This document shows positions 43,797 through 56,123 of a stretch of DNA of 64,000 nt, in pieces; position 1 is the stretch's first letter; each line of letters opens with the position of its first letter. Under the pieces are notes generated by a model, which was not told the origin of the DNA, made no database searches, and saw only the letters and a program-made list of their open reading frames with translations. The translations under genes and the position numbers were made by a program. The DNA comes from Leptospira_A sp046736045 (lineage in GTDB: Bacteria > Spirochaetota > Leptospiria > Leptospirales > Leptospiraceae), in assembly GCF_046736045.1 (NCBI RefSeq), contig NZ_CP177134.1, forward strand, positions 3,038,001-3,102,000. The letters are read 5' to 3'.

Positions 43797-44985
43797 AATC
43801 CTGAACGGATTTTTTAGTCTTTGTTTCATATTTTTCGTTTCTAGTATTTACTCCGAAGAGTCGGTCGCAACGGAAGAATTTCCGCAAGCGATTTCCTGGC
43901 AAGAAGTTCCGGGAGCTTCTTCTTATATACTGGAAATTAAAAATTCAAACGGATATATGGTATTGTCCGAAAAGACAACATCTAATACGTATAATGTGAC
44001 CAACCTGGGTTCAGGCGTATACGAACATAGAGTCGGGGTGGTAAACCGTCTTGGAAAAGTGGGCGCTTATTCCGAATGGGTTAAATTCGAAGTGGTTGTT
44101 TCCAAAATACCTACTTTAACAAACGATAGTATTTATTCCATTTCCAAAGAAGACAAACAGAAAGTTTTCGATCTGCAAGGTACTGATTTTGTCGATCAGA
44201 TGAAAGTGTATATGGTCATTGACGGGAAAAAAATTCCCGCTAAAAAAGTGGAAGTTGAATCTTCTACGAGAGCAAGGGCTATTTTTGATATAGATCCGGG
44301 TATGAATACCGGGATTTACGATTTGGTTCTGGAAAATCCCAGAAAAAAAGCATTGAGCGTTAACCAAAGGATCGTCTTTTCCGAAACCAAGGAAAAAGCA
44401 AACCGGTTCGCAGTAAGACAAGAACGGATTCTAAAAAAAGAAATTCCTGAAGATTATTACCAAACTCCTTATTGGTCTACTTTTTGGAGATCTTCTCTCA
44501 TTCCCGGATGGGGCCAACGTTACATCGACGGTCAGAATTGGAAATTCTATGTATACCCTGTGGTAGCCATAGGGATTGCAGGAGCGTATGCGGGTGCCTA
44601 TTCCAAATTCCTTTCTGCACGGTCTTCTTACGGAGATGCCGTTCTTGTGGGAGTATTTTTGGCTGAAGATCCGAATTCGCAAGTTTTATGGCTGCTGAAT
44701 CGCAATTCCGCTCAGGCAAATTTCAATTCAGCCAAACAGCAATTAAATACGATTCAAACCGGTGCGGGAGTTTTCGGATTGTTTGTTCTTTATAATTTGG
44801 TGGATTCTTATTTTTCGGCAAAAAGGAACGTAGCTGGATTGGAAACTTTGCCTGGTTTTCCTCTGGGGCAGGAGACTGCAAGAGTTAACGCTAAAATGGC
44901 GGGGGATCCTTTTTCTTCGATCCAACCTGTTTCCGGATACAATGTATCTTCTTCTTACCAGTTGGAATTCTCGCTTCGTTATTAG
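43786..44985 (+). CDS. FN3-like plus DUF5683-like envelope protein
   Basis: 399 residues. Signal peptide to about residue 24, then one FN3-like unit (AISWQEVPGASSYILEI ... GVYEHRVGVVNRLG) that continues the repeat type of the upstream FecR protein, then an IPT/TIG-like domain (PTLTNDSIYSI to about 190), then a segment with SSLIPGWGQRYIDGQNWKF and two membrane helices, the pattern of DUF5683. The function of the family is not known to me. Overlap of 11 bases with the FecR gene indicates one operon with the cyclase. Confidence 0.8.
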   Translation: MWNRILNGFFSLCFIFFVSSIYSEESVATEEFPQAISWQEVPGASSYILEIKNSNGYMVLSEKTTSNTYNVTNLGSGVYEHRVGVVNRLGKVGAYSEWVKFEVVVSKIPTLTNDSIYSISKEDKQKVFDLQGTDFVDQMKVYMVIDGKKIPAKKVEVESSTRARAIFDIDPGMNTGIYDLVLENPRKKALSVNQRIVFSETKEKANRFAVRQERILKKEIPEDYYQTPYWSTFWRSSLIPGWGQRYIDGQNWKFYVYPVVAIGIAGAYAGAYSKFLSARSSYGDAVLVGVFLAEDPNSQVLWLLNRNSAQANFNSAKQQLNTIQTGAGVFGLFVLYNLVDSYFSAKRNVAGLETLPGFPLGQETARVNAKMAGDPFSSIQPVSGYNVSSSYQLEFSLRY

Positions 44986-45030
44986 ACAAAAAGCTTGAGA
45001 GTAGAGTGTAATTCGAAATAAGGTATTCTT

Positions 45031-46326
45031 ATGCCTGTTTCGATTGTGCAAGCGGATATCAATAACCCTTCCGGTTTCCAACATTTGCTTAAAAAAGCAA
45101 AAGAGGATTTGAGTTCTGCCAAAGAAAAAGTAATCCCCATCATTCACTCAGTAAGAGAGAACGGGGATAAATCCGTTAGAGAATTCACTGAAAAATTCGA
45201 TTCCATTCGATTGGATTCACTTGTTTTAGATCCTCGTTCGATCAAAACGAATGTTCCCCAAGAAATTCAAACCGCATTTCTAACTGCCAAACGAAATATA
45301 GAAGAGTTTCATCATGCTCAAAAACGGGAATCCTGGAATGTAACAGTTGATGGAAACCTACTCGGTGTCAAATACACACCCATCCCTTCACTTGCGGTTT
45401 ATGCTCCCGGAGGAACGGCACTTTATCCTTCCAGCGTTCTTATGGGAATCATTCCTGCAAAAATTGCAGGAGTCAAAGAAATCCAATTGGTAACTCCTCC
45501 CCAAAAAGGCGGATTGCCGGACATTCTGGTCTGGCTTGCGCAAATTTTGGAAATTGATCGGATTGTTACCGTGGGAGGCGCTCAAGGGATTGCTGCCGTA
45601 GCTTACGGTACGGAAACCATTCCTAAATCCGAATTTGTAGTAGGTCCCGGCAATTCTTTCGTAGCCGCCGCCAAATCTTACTTAGCTGGAATCGGATTGA
45701 TTGGAATCGATAGTCCCGCAGGCCCCAGTGAAGTCTGTATTATAGCGGACGAATCCGCAAATCCGAAATGGGTCGCCTGTGATATGTTATCCCAAGCGGA
45801 ACATGGAGAGGATTCTTCGGCAGTTTTACTCACCACAAGTAAAGAGTTAGCCGAGGCTGTTTCCAAAGAATTGGAAATTGCATTTGTAGAAAGGCCGAAA
45901 CGTCTTGCAATGAAGAAAAAAGCGATTTATGAAAATTCATGCATTTGTATTTTTCCAAGTATCGATGATTGTGTTATATTTTCCAATTTATTAGCTCCGG
46001 AACATTTGGAAATTCAAACGAAAGATCCACATTCCGTATTCAAAGGAATCGAACATGCAGGTTCCGTTTTCCTCGGAAATTATTCTCCCGTAGCAATGGG
46101 GGATTATATCAGCGGAACGAACCATATACTTCCCACTGCGGGAGGAAGCCGGATTTACTCATCACTCGGAGTTGATAGTTTTTTGAAACGGGTTACTTAT
46201 CAGGAAATAACAAAAGAATCTTTGAACAGATTGTATCCGTATGTGAAACTCATGTCCGAACTGGAAGGTTTGGATGAGGAACATGGAACGAGTGTTAAAG
46301 TGAGATACGAGGAAGACTTGAAGTGA
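45031..46326 (+). CDS. hisD: Histidinol dehydrogenase
   Basis: Last two steps of histidine synthesis: histidinol to histidine with NAD+. 431 residues. Motifs: YAPGGTALYPSSVLMG, VGGAQGIAAVAYGTET, VGPGNSFVAAAKSYL and SQAEHGEDSSAVLLTT, which carry zinc and catalytic residues; LAPEHLEI near the C terminus. ATG with AAGG upstream. It overlaps panC as GTGA. The other his gene in the window is hisC, 26 kb away, so the pathway genes are dispersed. Confidence 0.97.
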   Translation: MPVSIVQADINNPSGFQHLLKKAKEDLSSAKEKVIPIIHSVRENGDKSVREFTEKFDSIRLDSLVLDPRSIKTNVPQEIQTAFLTAKRNIEEFHHAQKRESWNVTVDGNLLGVKYTPIPSLAVYAPGGTALYPSSVLMGIIPAKIAGVKEIQLVTPPQKGGLPDILVWLAQILEIDRIVTVGGAQGIAAVAYGTETIPKSEFVVGPGNSFVAAAKSYLAGIGLIGIDSPAGPSEVCIIADESANPKWVACDMLSQAEHGEDSSAVLLTTSKELAEAVSKELEIAFVERPKRLAMKKKAIYENSCICIFPSIDDCVIFSNLLAPEHLEIQTKDPHSVFKGIEHAGSVFLGNYSPVAMGDYISGTNHILPTAGGSRIYSSLGVDSFLKRVTYQEITKESLNRLYPYVKLMSELEGLDEEHGTSVKVRYEEDLK

Positions 46327-47188
46327 TTGTTTGCGAAACTAGAGAAGAATTAAAATCCCGAATTTTCAATTGGAAAAAGGAGAATCAAACGATCGGTTTT
46401 GCACCTACTATGGGTTATCTGCATGCAGGTCATATTTCTCTTTTTGAAACATCAAAGTCGAAAGCGGACAAAACGGTTGTTTCCATTTTTGTAAATCCCA
46501 CTCAGTTCAATGATCCGGAAGATTATTTGAAATACCCTCTCGATCTGGATGGCGATTTGAAAAAATGTGAAGAAGCGGGTGTAGATTTGGTTTTTTTACC
46601 AAAGAAAGAAACAATTTACCCGGATGGAAATCCTGACTTTGTAATGTTCCAATCAGGGCTTCAGAAAAATCTTTGCGGGAGAACCCGTCCCAATCATTTC
46701 GAAGGAGTTATGCTTGTTGTTAGCAAACTATTTCATTTGGTAAACCCCGATTTTGCTTTTTTCGGACGCAAGGATTACCAACAATTTCGGATTATAGAAG
46801 AGATGGTTCGGATTTTGGATTTTCCCATCCAAATTGTGGGAGTTCCTACACTTAGGGAAAAAGACGGGCTTGCTATGAGTTCCAGGAACGTCCGTTTGAC
46901 GGAGAAAGAAAGAGAAAATGCAAATTTGATTCCCAGAATGTTTACTCTTGCGGAAAAACTTTTCAAAAACGGTGAAAAGAATCCGAAGGTATTTCATGAA
47001 ATTCTGGCTGATTTTCTTTTGTCTTCTTCTTCCGTCAAAATAGATTATATTGAGACGGTTGACCCGCATACTTTGCAGGAAAAATTGACATTAGACGGGG
47101 AAGTATTACTTGCTGTTGCTGTTTTTTTCGGTAAAACCAGATTGATCGACAACGAGTTGCTCCGTAACTTTGATTCCGAGAATATTTT

Positions 47189-47192
<4 letters not shown>
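46323..47192 (+). CDS. panC: Pantothenate synthetase
   Basis: Joins pantoate and beta-alanine with ATP for coenzyme A synthesis. 289 residues from a GTG that overlaps the hisD stop (GTGA). Motifs: FAPTMGYLHAGHISL near residues 25-39 (HxGH nucleotide-binding), FFGRKDYQQFRII and LAMSSRNVRLTEKER. Its stop overlaps the mfd start as TTGA. Confidence 0.97.
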
Positions 47193-50641
<3,449 letters not shown>

Positions 50642-50710
50642 TGGACAGACGGCCTGTTTTTAGGAAATCTTTTCACAAAATATACAATTAAGTCGGTCGG
50701 ATTTCCCTCC

Positions 50711-51403
50711 ATGGCAAAACAAATTCTAATCCTTTCTATCCTGAGCATTTCCAGCTTTCTTCTAGTCAATTGCGGTGACTCCAGTCCCGTGATTGAATCT
50801 CTAGACGGTTATAAAATCACTGTTAAAGATTTCGAAGCGGCATATGACACTGCTTTGGATTCCATCAGCAGATTGCAAAATATTGAAAAAAAGACGTTAC
50901 TTGAGTTTATTGAAAAAGACATCGCAGAAGTTCCCGGTCAGTTCCAGGATTTGAATTATCAATTACAAAAGAAAAACTTCTACCAAACATACAGACAAAT
51001 GATCATGACTAAACTTGTAGCTGAGAAAAAAGGATATTTTTCACGGCCAGATGTACAAGAAGTTTTGAAACAAGTTGAGATGCAAACGATTGCACAGATG
51101 TACGTTTCCGAGCAAGTTGAGAAAAAAATTCAAATCTCTGATGAACAGGCAAAAGCAGAATGCGAAAAAATGCGCAATTCCGACAAAAACATCGCTTCTT
51201 TAACAATTGATAAATGTTTGTCTTTTGCAAAAGCACAAATCAAACAAGTTCAAACAAGAGAACAACTTCCATTGGTAGTAGAACGAATCAAAGAAGAAAT
51301 TACGATCAAACGTAATGATAAATTTGATTTGGATGCATACCTTGCTCCTAAAAGAAAAGCAATTGAACCGAATTCCTCTACTCCTCCCGTAGAACAAAAG
51401 TAA
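50711..51403 (+). CDS. SurA-N-like lipoprotein (LipL31-like?)
   Basis: 230 residues. Signal peptide ends LLVNC with Cys at residue 21 followed by GDSS. The mature protein is helical and charged; the start GYKITVKDFEAAYDTA resembles the N domain of SurA/PrsA-type chaperones, but no parvulin (PPIase) domain follows. It could be a divergent periplasmic chaperone or the lipoprotein known in Leptospira as LipL31, which I recall only in outline. It follows mfd by 69 bases and precedes uppP. Confidence 0.75.
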   Translation: MAKQILILSILSISSFLLVNCGDSSPVIESLDGYKITVKDFEAAYDTALDSISRLQNIEKKTLLEFIEKDIAEVPGQFQDLNYQLQKKNFYQTYRQMIMTKLVAEKKGYFSRPDVQEVLKQVEMQTIAQMYVSEQVEKKIQISDEQAKAECEKMRNSDKNIASLTIDKCLSFAKAQIKQVQTREQLPLVVERIKEEITIKRNDKFDLDAYLAPKRKAIEPNSSTPPVEQK

Positions 51404-51404
51404 T

Positions 51405-52271
51405 CTGGACAATATATTTAATGCTTTCCTCCGTGGTTTGATCGAAGCCGCCACGGAGTTTCTTCCCGTTTCCTCCACAGGCCACCTATTTCTATTCAGT
51501 CATTTTTTCCCGTTTCAGGATCTCGGAGCGATCAGTGAATCTTTTGAAGATTTATTTGATATCTTCATTCAATCAGGGGCCATTCTTTCCGTATTTTATC
51601 TGTACTATAAAAAATTATTCACTCATGCCTTCGAATCATTTCAGTATTTGAAAGGCGACAAATCCAAAGAGCAGGGTTTTTTATTTTATAGAAATATATT
51701 GGTAGGCATTTTTCCCATCCTCGTTTTAGGTTTTGTATTCAAATCAAAATTGGATGTAATCAAACAAAGTCCTTATCTGCTTGTGATTCTTTCTGCAGCT
51801 TGGTTTATCGGTGGTTTGGTGATGATCGGTGTTGAAATTTGGAGATCCAAACGGGAAACATCTGAAACGAGTCTTACGGAAGAGAAACAAATCGGATTGA
51901 TAGATGCGATTCTAATCGGTCTCTTTCAGTGTTGTGCTTTGGTTCCTGGAGTATCTCGTTCTGCTGCAACCATCATTACTGCCAGATTTCTGGGAGTTTC
52001 CAAAAAAGACTCGGCTGAGTTTTCTTTTTTTCTCGCATTGCCTGTGTTAACGATCGCGGGATTGTACAAACTTTACAAACACAGAGCGATTTTGAATTCG
52101 GAAACGGTAGGAATTTTGCTTTTCGGCAGTATCGTTTCGTTTTTGGTCTGTATTGTTATCATTCGTTGGTTTATACAATACTTACGTAAAAGAAGTTTTT
52201 TCGCTTTCGGAATTTACCGGGTTATACTGGGACTTATCGTTTTTATTTATTTTTACAAGTCGGTATCTTAA
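51405..52271 (+). CDS. uppP: Undecaprenyl-diphosphatase
   Basis: Membrane enzyme that recycles undecaprenyl diphosphate for cell-wall synthesis (BacA/UppP). Motifs: LIEAATEFLPVSSTGH (the E-x-x-x-E active-site helix) and PGVSRSAATI (the G-x-S-R-S motif), with about eight hydrophobic segments. The conserved sequence continues upstream of the first ATG/GTG/TTG (TTG at 51438): DNIFNAFLRGL is in frame back to a stop at 51390-51392, with no standard start. I give the CTG at 51405, two bases after the previous stop, as the most likely start; TTG at 51438 would remove part of the first helix. Confidence 0.9.
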   Translation: MDNIFNAFLRGLIEAATEFLPVSSTGHLFLFSHFFPFQDLGAISESFEDLFDIFIQSGAILSVFYLYYKKLFTHAFESFQYLKGDKSKEQGFLFYRNILVGIFPILVLGFVFKSKLDVIKQSPYLLVILSAAWFIGGLVMIGVEIWRSKRETSETSLTEEKQIGLIDAILIGLFQCCALVPGVSRSAATIITARFLGVSKKDSAEFSFFLALPVLTIAGLYKLYKHRAILNSETVGILLFGSIVSFLVCIVIIRWFIQYLRKRSFFAFGIYRVILGLIVFIYFYKSVS

Positions 52272-52303
52272 AACTAGAAAGGGTCAGCTTTCTAGTTTTT
52301 TCT
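52270..52303. terminator. Bidirectional terminator between uppP and phosphatase gene
   Basis: AAAACTAGAAAG (52270-52281) and CTTTCTAGTTTT (52288-52299) form a perfect 12-bp stem with loop GGTCAG. T-runs follow on both strands (TTTTTTCT on plus; TTTT on minus). The minus-strand gene's stop codon lies in the loop and uppP's stop overlaps the 5' arm. Confidence 0.9.
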
Positions 52304-54863
52304 GCAATTCCAGATACGCCTCATTGTCTTTATCGTTTAACATCGCTTTTTTCAAAACATCCGTTCCCCTCTTTTTATTTCCAGACTTCCAATAAAGATT
52401 TGTTAGATGAATTGTATTTTTCGTATTCCAGGGATTTCTTAAAAAGAGTTTTTCTCCCCAATCAATCGCACGTGTAAGATCTCCTTTTTTTCTATAAGCA
52501 ATGGAGAGTAGTAGGATCAGATCTTCTTTTTCCGGACGGAATGAAACCGCTTTTTCCAAATAATGGGTCGCATCATTCCAGTTTTTCAGTTTATAATAGA
52601 CCTGCCCGAGTAAGGAGAGAATGGATTCTTGGTTCGGAATTTCCTCTATGATGGATTCAAGCAGAGAACGAGCTTCCGTAATTTCTTCCGATTTAGCTTT
52701 GGTTTTGGCTTCTTCCCAGGCATTTTGTAAATGCGATGGAATTTCCACTTTGGATTGTTCCGGACCCAGATATGTGACTTTAAGCAATGTTAAATCATCG
52801 GTGAACTCCCCGTAATCGGAAAGGTTTTGCACGATCTTGTGTAAATCCGCCTTTGCATTTTCAATGGAACTCAGAATCAATGTTTCGTCTTCATTGATTT
52901 GGCGACTTTCCAGGCTGCTTGTAGGAAGTGCCAGATCATCTCTTCCATCCGATCCGCAGATCAGAATATCGCCCGGATGAAGTTGTAAGGTTTGAATGAA
53001 AAAACTATCATCGTTTTTAGGAATTCCCAGTTTTCGAATCCACAATTCTTCTTCTATGAAAGATGCCTTTTCATCACGGTAAAGAATCGTCCAAGGATGT
53101 TCTGCGTTGATGTAATAAAGAAATCCCGTATTTTCTTCAATCAAACCGAGAGCTAAAGAAAGTAACATCGAACCATCGAAACTTTCAAAGACGGTTTGAA
53201 GTTCTAAAAATATTTCTTTCAGCCAAATCTCCGGAGATTTGGATTTATTATTTGTAGTTTGGGAGCGCGCCAATACTGCATGAAAGACGACTCCGAGAAC
53301 AAGTGCACCTCCCGCTCCTTGGATGGATTTTCCCATGGCATCCGCATTCACAAACACGGTGTATTTTTTGGATGAGAGTTCGAGGTTGGATGAAATGCAA
53401 ATATCACCACCTATCTCGTGTTTTTTGCCGCGGAATTCGAATTTTTTCTTCTGTTTCGAATAAAATTCCGTCAGGATGTTTTGGCTTTTATTATCATTTC
53501 GTGCTAGTGGATTGATCAGTAGTGAAGTTAAAAAATAATCACCGTCCTGTTGGTCTTTAAGTTCATTTACCTGCTTTAAAGTTTGGTTGAGCGCATTTGT
53601 ACGTTCTTCCACTTTCTTTTCCAGATTTTTGTTCAAATCTTCGACTTCTTCGTTCAATTTTACAAACGAGTTTGCAAGTATTGTCGCCAAACTGATGATA
53701 AATGCCAAAAAGAAATAACCCAGAATTCTCGGGAAAATAATCGTTCCTCTTGTGGACAATATGTCCAGAACGGTGGCTGATATTATGATGAGAAGCCCCG
53801 CAAAGATATAATATGCTTTTCTGTCTTTTTCTCTGATTTTTTTGATTAAAAAATAGAAAATCACGATCACATAAAGAATCCAGGTAGGTTGAACAACGTT
53901 TGTTGTCAAAAAATTATAATATTCGATATTTGATGTAAATAGAAATGATATGATGAATCCAAGCTGTGCAATATCCAGAATCTTATAAAACAATTTGTAT
54001 TCGTAGTCGAATAATTTGCGTATAAAATGAAACATAAACGGGATCAATGCGACTAAAATCGTATATTCAACCTGCTTCATAGGAAGAAAGCTGAGTCCGA
54101 ATTCGTATTTGATTTGGTTGCGGAGTAGATTGTAAATGACCAGTCCTATGGAAAACAATCCGAAGAAAAAGTTTTCCGATTCTCTTCTTCTGCGAACAAA
54201 TAAAAATAGAAAGTATCCGCCGACTGTAAGATAGATCATCAGAAATAGTAATTTTGTATATTCTTCCCGATAATAATCTTTAAAAAGTTTGTCCGCAAGT
54301 CCGATCTCTGTTCGATCCTGTTCTACACCTACCGTGTAATCGAAGTAAGGTTGTATGATGATCAATATGGAATTTTCTTTTCCATATTTTAAAAATTTAT
54401 CCGGTATGGAATAAAGTCTGAGTTTGTCATAAGACTGCGGTTCTTCGGAATCCCAAAGACCGCTTCCTCCTAAAAAATTCCCATTCACGTAAACGCGATC
54501 CCGGTCGTTGATCACTCCCAGGCGAATTGCCAAATTGCCTTTTGTTTCTTTGGGAAGCCTGATCCATTTTAAAAGTGTGACTGTCTTTTTTCCGTCCATT
54601 TCGGGAACATCTTTTAGGATATTTCCCGGAACCCGGACCGGTTTCCATTCGGCTCTCTTAAAATCCTCGAAATGGATCGAATTGATCTCTCCACCGGAGA
54701 GCGCCCCCTGTTTGGCAAACCATGGCGTTTCCGCACTTGCCTCAGAATCTAAGCTGACAGGAGAATCTAGATTCTCAATCTGGAGGGGAACAGTAGTCTC
54801 CGCGGAAAGTTCCGGCAGAGTTAGAAGAAAAATGAGTAAAAAAGAAAATAGAGAAGATTTCAT
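52284..54863 (-). CDS. 7TMR-DISM-type membrane sensor with SpoIIE PP2C phosphatase and TPR tail
   Basis: 859 residues. Signal peptide (to about 21), an extracytoplasmic beta domain (about 25-200, 7TMR-DISM/jelly-roll-like, with RVYVNGNFLGGSG), seven membrane segments (about 205-410), a coiled coil, a PPM/SpoIIE phosphatase domain (about 455-705) and TPR-like helices (to the end). Metal-binding acids are present in HEIGGDIC, NADAMGKS, GSDGRDDL and FTDDLTLL, so activity is likely. The cytoplasmic half matches that of 8543-11692 almost motif for motif, while the sensor halves differ. Alone in its direction; a 17-bp dyad lies upstream. Confidence 0.9.
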   Translation of the reverse strand: MKSSLFSFLLIFLLTLPELSAETTVPLQIENLDSPVSLDSEASAETPWFAKQGALSGGEINSIHFEDFKRAEWKPVRVPGNILKDVPEMDGKKTVTLLKWIRLPKETKGNLAIRLGVINDRDRVYVNGNFLGGSGLWDSEEPQSYDKLRLYSIPDKFLKYGKENSILIIIQPYFDYTVGVEQDRTEIGLADKLFKDYYREEYTKLLFLMIYLTVGGYFLFLFVRRRRESENFFFGLFSIGLVIYNLLRNQIKYEFGLSFLPMKQVEYTILVALIPFMFHFIRKLFDYEYKLFYKILDIAQLGFIISFLFTSNIEYYNFLTTNVVQPTWILYVIVIFYFLIKKIREKDRKAYYIFAGLLIIISATVLDILSTRGTIIFPRILGYFFLAFIISLATILANSFVKLNEEVEDLNKNLEKKVEERTNALNQTLKQVNELKDQQDGDYFLTSLLINPLARNDNKSQNILTEFYSKQKKKFEFRGKKHEIGGDICISSNLELSSKKYTVFVNADAMGKSIQGAGGALVLGVVFHAVLARSQTTNNKSKSPEIWLKEIFLELQTVFESFDGSMLLSLALGLIEENTGFLYYINAEHPWTILYRDEKASFIEEELWIRKLGIPKNDDSFFIQTLQLHPGDILICGSDGRDDLALPTSSLESRQINEDETLILSSIENAKADLHKIVQNLSDYGEFTDDLTLLKVTYLGPEQSKVEIPSHLQNAWEEAKTKAKSEEITEARSLLESIIEEIPNQESILSLLGQVYYKLKNWNDATHYLEKAVSFRPEKEDLILLLSIAYRKKGDLTRAIDWGEKLFLRNPWNTKNTIHLTNLYWKSGNKKRGTDVLKKAMLNDKDNEAYLELQKKLES

Positions 54864-54894
54864 TCCTACATTCAGTATTCATATTTTTGTAATA

Positions 54895-54911
54895 TTAAAA
54901 TGACATTTTAA
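54895..54911. promoter_or_regulatory. 17-bp dyad between phosphatase and methyltransferase genes
   Basis: TTAAAAT-GAC-ATTTTAA, perfect 7-bp arms, in a 56-base AT-rich divergent gap, eight bases before the methyltransferase ATG at 54920. Operator-like; no known factor recognised. Confidence 0.35.
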
Positions 54912-54919
54912 AGAAATTT

Positions 54920-56089
54920 ATGTCGATTCGACTTAAAAAAGATAAAGAAAAAGCAGCACTTAATTTCCACCCCTGGGTATTCTCGGGGGCAATCGAATCC
55001 GTTTCCAAGGATCTAAAACCCGGACAAACAGTACGGGTTGAGTCTTTCGGGGGTATTTTTTTGGGTTGGGGTCATTATGATCCCAAAAGCCAAATCCGAA
55101 TCCGATTGTTTTCATTTTCAGAAGAACAAACCGATCTTTCTTCCGGTTTTTGGAAGGAACGATTTGAAACCGTTTTTCAAAGAAAAAAAGATCTGATTGA
55201 TCCTGTAAAAACAAATGCGTTTCGTTTTTTGAACTCGGAAGGGGACGGCTGCCCCGGTTTTATCGTAGATTGTTATGCGAAGTCGGCAGTCGTATTATTT
55301 CGAACTCCCGGAGCGAAGCTGCATAAGCAGATTTTATTTTCCTTTCTGGAAGAAAAAGGTTTTGAAACCATTTTGGAAAAGCGGGAAAAATCGGACAACT
55401 CGGATGAGATGGTATCCGAATACTGGAAAGGTTCTGATCATACGACAGTGTTTTCGGAAAACGGTCATTCATTCACAGCCGATCTGGAATCGGGTCAAAA
55501 GACTGGATTTTTTCTGGACCAGAAAGAAAACAGGTTTTTGTTAGGTGGTTATTCCCGAAACAAAACAGTTTTGAATACATTCGGCTATTCGGGTGCATTT
55601 AGCATCTATGCATTGTCAAACGAAGCAAAAGTCGTTCATACTCTGGATATATCGAAATCAGCAATCGAGTTATGTGAAAAAAATCTCAGCTTGAATTTTA
55701 AACCTGATGTTTTGAGCAGACATAAGAGCATCGTTGCCGATAGTTTCGAATATTTGAAATCAATGGATTCCGATTTTTACGATTTGATCGTACTTGATCC
55801 TCCTGCATTCACCAAGTCCGCAGCTACCGTTCCAAAGGCGACCAGAGGATATAAGGAAATCAATTTGAAAGCGATTTCCAAAATTAAAAAAGGCGGATTG
55901 GTTTTTACTTTTTCATGTTCGCAACATATTTCTCCCGATCTGTTTCAGAAGATTGTTTTCGGAGCGGCGAAAGATGCCAAACGGAATGTGAAAGTTTTAT
56001 ACAAAATGACTCAGAGTCCCGATCATGGATTTTCCATCTACCATCCGGAAGGGGAATACCTGAAAGGCCTTGTGATTCAAGTTGATTAA
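54920..56089 (+). CDS. RlmI-like class I SAM-dependent methyltransferase
   Basis: 389 residues. An N-terminal PUA domain (about 1-75, with HPWVFSGAIESV) is followed by a methyltransferase domain with TGFFLDQKENRFLL, VLNTFGYSGAFSIYAL (SAM binding) and the catalytic-type DPPAFTKSA near residue 293. This is the arrangement of RlmI, which makes 5-methylcytosine in 23S rRNA; the exact base methylated here is not shown by sequence. Divergent from the phosphatase gene and 34 bases upstream of the MBOAT gene. Confidence 0.88.
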   Translation: MSIRLKKDKEKAALNFHPWVFSGAIESVSKDLKPGQTVRVESFGGIFLGWGHYDPKSQIRIRLFSFSEEQTDLSSGFWKERFETVFQRKKDLIDPVKTNAFRFLNSEGDGCPGFIVDCYAKSAVVLFRTPGAKLHKQILFSFLEEKGFETILEKREKSDNSDEMVSEYWKGSDHTTVFSENGHSFTADLESGQKTGFFLDQKENRFLLGGYSRNKTVLNTFGYSGAFSIYALSNEAKVVHTLDISKSAIELCEKNLSLNFKPDVLSRHKSIVADSFEYLKSMDSDFYDLIVLDPPAFTKSAATVPKATRGYKEINLKAISKIKKGGLVFTFSCSQHISPDLFQKIVFGAAKDAKRNVKVLYKMTQSPDHGFSIYHPEGEYLKGLVIQVD

Positions 56090-56123
56090 TCGGAAAAGAT
56101 TTTAAAAATGGGACCAATCTAAG

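Noticed and set aside
50645..50661. Possible terminator after mfd (ACAG-ACGGC-CTGT then TTTTT)
   Set aside because: The stem has only four base pairs, too weak to support.
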